Of a stretch of DNA of 64,000 bases, positions 56,147 through 64,000 are shown in pieces (position 1 is the stretch's first letter; every line of letters starts with the position of its first letter). This DNA is from Cystobasidium ongulense. Its lineage: Eukaryota; Basidiomycota; Cystobasidiomycetes; Cystobasidiales; Cystobasidiaceae. The stretch lies in assembly GCA_022835595.1 (NCBI GenBank), contig BQUP01000006.1, positions 62,001-126,000 of the forward strand, given 5' to 3'. Under the pieces are notes generated by a model. It was not told the origin of the DNA and searched no databases. It saw nothing but the letters and a program-made list of their open reading frames with translations. Position numbers and translations under genes: made by a program.

Positions 56147-58960
56147 ATGAAGCCTGTCATTCTAGCTGTAGCTGCTTTCGTAGCTGGAGCTTTCGCTCAA
56201 AGCCAAAGCAAAGTCAATCCTCCAAACCACTCCACTCCAGGCCCAGGTACGTTCCGAAAGGTACAGCATATTATTAGACGAGACTAATTTCCCCACTTCT
56301 CTTTATACAGGCTACTATATCTATCAGGATATCGATTACATCGCAACACCCAACAGTGACGTTGTTAGTGTGACATATCCTACTGAGGGTATATGTCGAC
56401 GGCGACTGATGCTATGTATACCATCATCTCTCCTGCTTCTATCATCCAGAGTGCTTGCCTGAGTGTCCAGACTCTTCGATCGGTGTGTCACCTCTGCCCA
56501 GCTTCTTGCCACCGAACTTTCGGCTGAACCGCTTCTCTTTTGCAGAAATGTTATTCGGCAGGTCTGAAGGCAAAGAGCCTGTAAGAGTAGTGTCTTACAG
56601 AGGAGTTGCGTCGCTATCAGCTGACTCGTTGTTGTTGTTGTCTTCCAGCCAAGCCGAATGGGACTGCCTTTGCGCCCCGGATGCTGCATACACCGTCACC
56701 CAGTGCTTCGCGAAGAACTACCAGAAGTTAGATCAGGCAGCACAGGACAACTACTATGAAGACTTCTTGGACTATACCTATGTATGTATCACTCAAGAGG
56801 CCCAAGTGCTCTCCAGCCGCAAGCTGATCGGTGTGTCGGTACGTGTTCAGGACTGTTATTGCGCGGTCACCCAATACGATGTCACTTACAACAGAACAAC
56901 TGGTCAACCTTTCATTGCAAGTGCTTCCGTTTCCTTAGGCATTGGGTTCATGTGCTGATCTCATCGGGCAATTGCACCCTATAGGCCGGCTTTACTGGAG
57001 ACTGCATTCTTCCTCCTGCCAACGGTTGCCCTGCGCCAAAAGCACCGTCAGGCCCAGAGACACCAAAACCACCTTGCGGATGCGTTCCACCCCCTAAACC
57101 AGTATGCCTTTAATACGGCGTCGCTGTCAATGCTTCCGCTGATTGCGAAATTCCGTCCATCCAGTCCAAGCCTCCTTGCCCGAGCGGCTATCATCGCGTT
57201 AATGAATGCTGCGTTAAAAATCTACCCGTTTGCGACCGGTGCGAGTCTCCCAAGGAGATAGATTCGCAAGGCAAGTGCAGCTGCCCATGGTACTTGAGGC
57301 CAGAAGGGGACTCTTGCCGTATTCCGGAATGCCCTGGCTACCCGCTGGAAACCTTCGTCAATGGCTGCTATGGCGGATACTGCACGTGAGTAGGAGATGC
57401 GTGAATGCTGCAAGCTTCCCAGATGGGCCAGTGCTGATTCAGTCTATACGCAGATGCGTTGGAGGATACGAATACAACGATGAAGGCATTTGTGTCAAAT
57501 CCTGCAGCTGGGGTGAGATACCGGACGGTAAAGGAGGTTGTACACCATGCAAAGCACCGGAGATTCCAGATTATAACAAGGTAAGCCAGTGTAAAGACCC
57601 TACCTATGATCACAACTTTGACATTTTCGCCTCGTGTAGCAATGTGTTTGCCCCGTTGACTACGGTTATACTATTATTAACGGAGAGTGCGTCCTGGGCT
57701 GTCCTATCAACGAAAAGGTAAGCTGGACCTCGAGGTTTGTCAAGAAATTGTCCTCATACTGATGAGACTTTGGGCAACAGTTCTCGTACGCCCTTGGTGG
57801 ATGCTACTGCCCTGACGGCTTTTACTACGACATCAACGGAGATTGCGAGCGTGAAATTTGCACTCAGTGGACCGATACATGCTATCCGAACTATCCAAAC
57901 ATTTCCGTCACGTCCATTATTGTGGGTCCCTGTCGAGACTAGGCTGCGTAATTGACACGGAACTGACAGCCTCGTAAACCTCCAGAACGTTTCATCTAGC
58001 GCTCCGACAAGCATGAGTTATTCTGGTACAGTAATCTACAACACTAGCCTGTACAATGCGTCCTCGACTGTTCCACCTCTCTCTTCGATCCCACCTACTC
58101 TCATACCTTCGAGTGTACCTAGCATCCAGACAACTATCGGTGGCAACGGCTCTACTATCGCTTCTGGTGGCAGCACTACCGTTTCTGGTGGCAGCACTAC
58201 CGTTTCCGGCGGCTCTACTACCGTTTCTGGCGGTTCTACTACTGTTTCTGGTGGTAGCACTACCGCTACCCCAAGTTCGCCCTCAGGTTCCTCTTCAGAT
58301 ACTGGTACATCAATTACCGATACTCCAGGCGGGCCGACTGGTATCTCCGGGGGACCGGCAACTGGAGGAGGCGGAGGAAGCCCAACTCAAGATAACTCAG
58401 GAGGTGGAGGGGGAGGAAGCCCAACTCAAGATGGCTCAGGCGGTGGAGGGGGAGGAAGCCCAACTCAAGATAACTCAGGAGGTGGAGGGGGAGGAAGCCC
58501 AACTCAAGATGGCTCAGGCGGTGGAGGGGGAGGAAGCCCAACTCAAGATGGCTCAGGCGGTGGAGGGGGAGCAAGCCCAACTCAAGATAACTTAGGCGGT
58601 GGAGGGGGAGGAAGCCCAACTCAAGATAACTCAGGCGGTGGAGGGGGAGGAAGCCCAACTCAAGGTGGCTCAGGCGGCGGAAGTTCGGGAGGCAATACGG
58701 GTGGGTCTTCAGGAGGCGACACTTCGGGAGGCGATACAGGCGGTGGGTCATCCGGAGGAGGATCTTCGGGAGGTGATACAGGAGGAGGATCATCCGGAGG
58801 AGGATCTTCGGGAGGTGATACAGGAGGAGGAGGAGGTGACACAGGAGGTGCAGGAAACGGTGGAAGTGGTGGTGCAGGAAATGGTGGAAGTGATGGTGGA
58901 AGTGGTGGTGGGTCAACACCCACTGCCAGAAGAATGCGCCGTCGGGGCAGATGGAATTGA
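56147..58960 (+). CDS. Secreted cysteine-rich protein B with Gly-rich repeats (tandem paralogue)
   Basis: Paralogue of secreted protein A. The start at 56147 gives the signal peptide MKPVILAVAAFVAGAFAQ, then SKVNPPNHSTPGPGYYIYQD. Splicing gives NKCLPECPDSSI-EMLFGS-QAEWDCLCAPDAAYTVTQCF, a CFEM-like arrangement with all cysteines present. Later exons encode DCYCAVTQYDVTYNRTTGQP, GDCILPPANGCPAP, PPCPSGYHRVNECC, KCSCPWYLRPEGDSC, ICVKSCSWGEIPDGKGGC, QCVCPVDYGYTIINGECVLG and GGCYCPDGFYYDINGDC, i.e. several EGF-like small disulfide units. The last exon (from about 57987) is Ser/Thr/Pro-rich, then has five copies of a GGSTTVS unit and eight copies of a 13-residue Gly-rich unit, then GGDTGGGSS units. 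It ends RRMRRRGRWN. No GPI signal or transmembrane anchor follows. It is likely an extracellular, O-glycosylated, extended protein. Function unknown. Confidence 0.75.
58165..58266 (+). repeat. 21-nt coding tandem repeat (GGSTTVS)
   Basis: Five near-identical 21-nt units in secreted gene B, each encoding Gly-Gly-Ser-Thr-Thr-Val-Ser. Differences between units are mostly synonymous. The array is absent from paralogue A. Confidence 0.85.
58363..58676 (+). repeat. 39-nt coding tandem repeat (SGGGGGGSPTQDN)
   Basis: Eight copies of a 39-nt unit encoding 13 residues, Ser, six Gly, then SPTQD plus Asn or Gly. The units are nearly identical in DNA, which implies recent growth by slippage or unequal exchange. 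Two variants (ending Asn and ending Gly) alternate, so the array may have grown partly as dimers. Paralogue A has a single SPTQG in the same place. Confidence 0.88.
58720..58850 (+). repeat. Gly/Ser coding repeat (GGDTGGGSSGGGSS)
   Basis: Two to three copies of a unit of about 45 nt that encodes Gly-Gly-Asp-Thr-Gly-Gly-Gly-Ser-Ser-Gly-Gly-Gly-Ser-Ser-Gly, following the 39-nt array in secreted gene B. Confidence 0.75.
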
Positions 58961-59779
58961 ACGTCTTGAGGTATGAGGTATAAACGGTATTAGCTTCGCC
59001 ATCAAATCAATCAATCACTTACCATTAAGCACCGGTGATATCCTTTCGTATTTCACACTCTTTAACAACTAGCTTTTCTCTGCGAAAGACGTTGACACAA
59101 GAAAAAGGATGGACCAAATTCTGGGCTCTTGCGAGCAGCCAGCTTCAGTAACATATGTATCCTGATCTAAAACAAGATGTAGCGGGTATTTATATCATGG
59201 GTTCTTCAGGACCAGACTAGTATGCAAACAATTTCGTATAATCAACTTAGGTCCGCTACATCACGAGCAATCGTTCGCTAGATTGTATTGGACCAAACTT
59301 CCCTAGGGCTGGACTGAGCTAAGATAGATTACTACCCATCATGTCCATCGAGCTCCTACCAGCTGGCGCACTTCCATGTACAGGGAAAGGTGTGTCCTGA
59401 AGAATTGCCACTTTGGCAAGCATGGTAGAATTGCAACGAAGCCCGGTTGCCTCGTCCGATTCCTCCGAGCTGAGAAAGAGAACCTCTCGCTCGACCCATT
59501 GCGATGCTAATTCATCGGAAAACGAGAAGAAGTGTACGAACCTGCACAGGGAATGGGAATCAATCTCGATCAGCGATGGGAGTCGGTCTCTTCACCAGTC
59601 GGCCAGCATCTGAAAAGCCAACTGCGATGGCTTCACATCCATGCTCGTGCGTATACTCACACTGAGTGCTGCCGTTGCCGTTCAAAAGAGCTGCTTTCAC
59701 GGCCGCAAGAACGCGTCCCATGCCATACGCAGGATTGGCGTAAACAACACCAGGCCCGGAGGCTCGCCAGGCTACAATC
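58961..59779. other. Spacer and leader of the Ser/Pro-rich gene
   Basis: About 820 bp between secreted gene B and the chosen start of the last gene. The left 370 bp match the spacer after gene A; the right part matches 55270-55545. No separate gene is seen. An open frame in phase with the downstream exon runs from 59532, so a longer unspliced N-terminus is an alternative. Confidence 0.5.
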
Positions 59780-62700
59780 ATGCCTGCAAGGCAATCAAGT
59801 ACACCTCGACTTGACAAGAAGATCAGCAATAGTAGTCGGGCACCCCTTTTACCAGCAAGTCGCCCCAAACCCCGGACTGGGACTTCATTGTCGGGCGCTG
59901 TCTTCGAGGCGACGCGAGATTCACCTCGCGATGAGGATGCTGCAGGTCCATCCCGTGAGTGATAGGTCGCGTCTTAGCGTTGCTTACGTACACACGCTGA
60001 AGGCTACCTCTGACGATGCTTCCTGCCCCTCAGAGCCGAGAGCCTCCACGTCAAAGGCCCCGCTACATGATCGCAAGCACCCTCTGAGCAAGCAACAGTC
60101 AACTAACGCAAGAAGCAGGATTCCAATAGTCCCACGAGCACCCAACGCAATAGTGTCAGATGTGAAAGGCAAAGGAAGGGAAATTATAGTCGAGGAGCCA
60201 CGAAAATCGCCAACGCGCAAGGCCACGCACCAGAACTACGCGCTGAACGAGTCCGCTAGCTCAGAAGACGACGAGGAGATGTATATGCGCCCGAAGCAGT
60301 CCACAAGTTCTCAAGTTACATTTGACGAGGTCCCTGTACAAACTCCACGTAATGCTCGTGGCAATACACCGAAGAGAAGGGTCGCAAGCTCGAGTGCCGT
60401 TAGACAAGGCAGCGCACGCGCGAGGACCGCCTCGCTCGCTCCAGGCGAAGTATGGTCGGCAATGAAACCCATTCCCCTCAAGACGATCTATCTATCTTCA
60501 CCGCCACGGCCAGGCCGTTCATCAGATACCGAGTCCTCCTCTGAATCAGACGACGAGGTCCGTTTAATTGAACCCCCTACGACAAGCGCACGGAAACGTA
60601 AAGCTGCGGCAGGAGAATATACATGGGATGAAAGAAGTCGCTCTTGCATTCCGAAAAGAGAAAGAAGCAGAAGTCGAAGCTTAACAGCCAGCGGCCACCG
60701 AAATCGGTACTCGACACCTGGTGATCATGGAGATGATGATAGAGCTAGTGACCGGAGTCACCTCCAAGACAGAGTATTCCCGACAAGTGACAACGATCTG
60801 CTCAGAAGCCTTCTTACGAACCGCTTCCAGGCGAAAGCCAGAGCTGGACAGTCAACACCTGCCAAGAGGGAGCAACTGGAAGATCCTCGTGATCCATTTC
60901 TGGAAACTCCAACTGATCACCTACAGGATATTTACAATGAAACCGATATATACATGGACCTGCCAGATATACAAGAAGACAACCTGGCGGCTGAACAACC
61001 TATATTCAACTTTTCGTATTCAGGCCTTCCGGATGACGATTCCGACGATGACGATGGCAACGCAGGCCCACGAGCTGATTTTTTGAGCTCGGACGACGGC
61101 TTTGAGAGAAGCGTAATACATCTCAACGACTCCCTCAATGAAGTACCTGATCTGCCTGAAATTATTATCGATTCTGAGAATGGAAATTATCAAATCAAGG
61201 ACATCAAGAGTGAGATCCCTGAAAAGGACATAGTCATACAGGGCTCAACACATTCATCAGATGCTACTGAAATACTGCCTGAAGATATTGATGAGTCTAC
61301 AGCCCTGAATCAAGAGCCAGTGGAGCGGCGAGACCTCATAGATAGGAAAGCGTTAGCGCCCGTGAACCAAGCACATCTCATATCTGTGGAGGTTTCAGCT
61401 GGCCAGAAGGATCAAATACAATCTATGCGTTCCTCTAGCGTAGTAAGCGACCTCCCACCATCATCTCCTCCTCCTTTACCTTCTTATCAAAGCGAGTCGG
61501 CAATTTCCGACGAAGATAACGATGTCGCAGAAGCAGTGGCAGACATCGGGATCCCCTCGATTAAGATAGCTACGCCAAGCAACCTCAGTGCAGGACCATT
61601 GTCGCCCAAGACCACGAATAGACTGGCGCGATCACTTTCTACAGCCCGGTCGCCAAGCCCGAGAGTTACTCCAAACTCTTTGCACTCCCCTCGCACATAC
61701 TATACAAAGGACAATGCTAGACGTAGCGCGACACCAGATACTCTAATCCTGGTTCAAGAGCACTTGACCAAATCTCTCGCTGGTGTTGCGCAGGCTAGGC
61801 AGACACAAGACGATGATATCTCACCGAAGACACACAAAGACAGTGAGGCAGCGCTGCTAACCACTTCACCTCCAGCAGCGTCAAAGCAGCCATCGCCAGG
61901 TCCTCTGCCTCAGTTGTCGAATGATCAGCTCTTTTCAAGGTTAAAGTCTCCCCGTATACCGCAAATGACGCCTGTCAGACTAAGGACAGCATCTCCAGCT
62001 GCTTTCGCTGTATATAGTATGGTAGAAACTGGAGCCACGCCAACGCTGACGAGAGGCTGCAGTACAGGAGGGTCTTTTGTACCTCTGCGACATCCAGCCG
62101 ACGACCATGAGCAAGACGATGCCCACGCAAGCAAGGTGGAGGCGCTCTCACCTTTGCAACCATCGACTGCTACTTTCGGAACACCCAAGTCTCCGCGTAT
62201 CTCCCCTCGTCCTGCAACTACGCTTTCTTTTCCGCCTCTATCTGCATCAGCAAGATGTCCAAGCAGATCGCTTACTCCCCTGAGTTTCACTATAGCGGCT
62301 TCGCAGCGTTCACCTTCCATAACTCAAGATGATGTTGCGAGACCTGACGTTATCAAGTCCGCTTCACCTGCCGGGAGGTCGCGAAGTCCAATACCTCAAC
62401 CAGGTACTCTGCTTGCGCCTCCTTCACCCTTCCTACAACGGTCGTCCCGCTCACCCTCGCCGAATCGACAAGCTGAACAAGCGGCGGCAAGCTTGCTTGA
62501 TCGTGTTCGTGCATTACGTTCTCCGAGTATTGCCAAGACGCTGGAGGCGACCATATTACACGATGCCGAAGGGCAGCCTGAAAGCGATGTAGAGCCTGCC
62601 GTGGAGCAGCCCATCGAGGAGCAGCCTGTACAATCTACAACAAATGAAGACGGCCCAATAGTCGAGCCTGAGCATAATATAGATGCCACTCACGATGGCA

Positions 62701-64000
62701 TGGACGAAGCGAGCGAAACAAATATGAGCTGCGACCGAGCCGAGCTGCCTGCACTACCAAACACGTCTACAGCTGCTACAACAGTGCAAGAGCTGCAGTG
62801 TGACCACGATGTGAGGACAAGTGCGCCGGAGAGCCGTCTAGATGATGGTGACGATATATCTTCCACTGGCCTGACCGATGCAAGGTGTGCCTCAGACTCC
62901 GAGGCTGAAGACTTGGATGTCGAGATACCGTTTCTGCACAAGAGAACACCCTCAAAGTCGCCTGCCGTCCACCGTGTTCTGTTACCTCTGCGTGAATCTC
63001 CGTTGTCTCCCAATGTCACGGTTCGTAGAGACCGGTCGGCATCAAGATCAACCGCTAGTGCAAGAAGCACCAAGAGTATCAAGAGCAATAAGGTACATGC
63101 AAAGAGCCCCACAAGGCGAGCACGTCGAATGTCCTTTGCCGACATCGGCTCTTTGCACAGCTCGCCACTGTCTGTTGCAGCATCCATCGGACGGGCGAGC
63201 TTCGATGCCCTCGATTCTAGCAGCGAAGACGAAGAAGAAAATGAAGCCGGAAGTGAGCAGCACATCGCTAGGCCATCCCCGTCTAAAGCAATCGCTGCAC
63301 AACAGCTGCGCTATGGTCATATGCAAGAAGACCAGTCAGGCTCTTCCGACGATGAGGGATTGGACCTGTCCAGCTCGCCCACAAGGAGTATTGCGACTGA
63401 TCTAGTCCACACAAGTCCTAGATCTACGGACGCACCTCTGAATACGTCGACCCCAGCGCGTATGATGCATACACTCGAACTGCAGAGCTCAGACATCTCT
63501 GAACAGCTACTGCCGGTCACCGTCTCGACGCCAAATCCTCGGCGCCGAATGGCGGCAAGTCCTAAACCTGCCGCTTCTCCTCATCAAAGGGATAAGGAGA
63601 TCACGACTAGCGATGGAAACGCCTCCGCTGCTGCCGGAACTAAAGTCAGCCTTTTGACGACTTCCTTCGAAGCGACAGGTCAGTGCAGTCAGATATTCTC
63701 GCTTGTGATAGCGCTAATGTCGTCTTACAGAAGATCAAGAGCACGCTGATCTGGAGCCTAAAGTCGAGGGCTGTCAAGACTCGCAATTGCTAGAGGACCG
63801 TCCAGATGATAGCTACGCAGAGACAAGTGAGATCGCTACATCTGAAGCAGGACTTCCAGCGGCTGACTCTATAATCATGCAGTCTTATCTGTTGACACTT
63901 CTGCTGCGCTCGATGAAGCACGTCCACGCACATCTCTGATAGTCCCGCCGTTGGCGAACGTCGCTCGACCGTCTCCTGCAAGATTTCATCGGTCCAGTCA
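59780..64000 (+). CDS. Large Ser/Pro-rich disordered protein, 3' end outside the window
   Basis: I do not recognise a family. The proposed first exon starts at 59780 (MPARQSSTPRLDKKISNSSR) and is spliced at about 59956 (GTGAGT) to 60034 (QPRASTSKAPLHDRKHPLSK), preserving frame. The next exon runs without a break to about 63678. It is rich in Ser, Pro, Asp and Arg with dozens of SP/TP sites (SPSPNRQAEQ, RSPSIAKTLEA), several acidic Ser patches (LDSSSEDEEENEAGSE, SSESDDEVRLIE) and basic clusters (RKRKAAAGE, PTRRARRMSF). No membrane span, signal peptide or folded domain is evident. Introns at about 63679-63728 and 63829-63886 keep the frame open to the window edge. A nuclear, cell-cycle-kinase-regulated scaffold would fit the composition, but this is a guess. 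More than 1300 residues lie in the window. Confidence 0.65.

Larger units (their letters stand above)
55841..59990. repeat. Tandem duplication, copy B
   Basis: Second unit, directly following copy A and in the same orientation. It is about 0.4 kb longer, chiefly because of repeats in the Gly-rich coding region of secreted gene B. It ends in the first exon and intron of the intact Ser/Pro-rich gene, which shows copy A to be the one with the truncated right end. Confidence 0.75.

Noticed and set aside
58314-58923. Long minus-strand frames through the Gly-rich repeats (His/Leu-rich and Pro-rich)
   Set aside because: They are by-products of repetitive GGA/GGT codons on the + strand and show periodic composition only.
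59532-59779. Extended N-terminus of the Ser/Pro-rich protein from an ATG at 59532
   Set aside because: The frame is open but its residues look random (His/Arg/Cys-rich), and the spliced start at 59780 gives a Ser/Pro-rich leader like the rest of the protein. Kept only as an alternative.
62690-63265. 191-codon minus-strand frame inside the Ser/Pro-rich gene
   Set aside because: Ser-rich mirror of a Ser/Arg-rich sense frame; no family resemblance.
1-64000. tRNA, rRNA, CRISPR, LTR element or DNA transposon
   Set aside because: Looked for characteristic cloverleaf, reverse-transcriptase, integrase, transposase and terminal-repeat signals by eye and saw none; a covariance-model and repeat-library scan would be needed to exclude small or decayed ones.

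Overview
The window looks like nuclear DNA of a fungus, most likely a basidiomycete. Almost every gene is split by short introns (roughly 40-100 nt, a few of 200-620 nt) with GT-AG borders. Genes are packed at about one per 2.7 kb, there is no obvious transposon, and the gene set (SREBP/Sre1, Argonaute, HIRA, CYP, Eos1-like, CFEM-like secreted proteins) is not that of a budding yeast. I cannot name the species from sequence alone. About 22 protein genes are supported; I saw no tRNA, rRNA, CRISPR or intact mobile element.

Left part (1-13.8 kb): HIRA histone chaperone (-), the very small Golgi protein KSH1/TMEM167 (+, coding only 71 residues over four exons), a Derlin with a Cdc48-binding SHP box (+), a putative WRKY/GCM1-type zinc-finger protein (+), an aldehyde dehydrogenase (-) and a Frag1/DRAM/Sfk1 membrane protein (-).

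Middle part (15-39 kb): a complete Argonaute with an intact-looking slicer site (-), the KEOPS kinase BUD32 with a GC-AG intron (-), an Eos1-like membrane protein (+), a cytochrome P450 (-), a secreted protein of unknown function (-), a DUF2470 membrane protein (+), the ribosome biogenesis factor RPF1 (-), the RNA polymerase II import GTPase GPN1/NPA3 (-), two tandem NADAR-like genes (+) and a CRAL-TRIO/RhoGAP protein (+).

Right part (39-64 kb): a large SREBP-type bHLH membrane transcription factor (+), a ZIP metal transporter (+), a divergent pair of an FAD aromatic hydroxylase (-) and an ACS-family MFS permease (+) that looks like a small catabolic unit, then a direct tandem duplication of about 4 kb. 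Each copy of the duplication carries a secreted cysteine-rich protein gene with a Gly-rich tail and an Arg-rich C-terminus, followed by the 5' end of the next gene. The rightmost gene is a long Ser/Pro-rich disordered protein that runs off the window. The most unusual items are the tandem secreted pair with its expanded 13-residue repeat, the NADAR-like pair that lacks an expected Glu-His signature, and the Arg-rich tails shared by otherwise unrelated secreted proteins.
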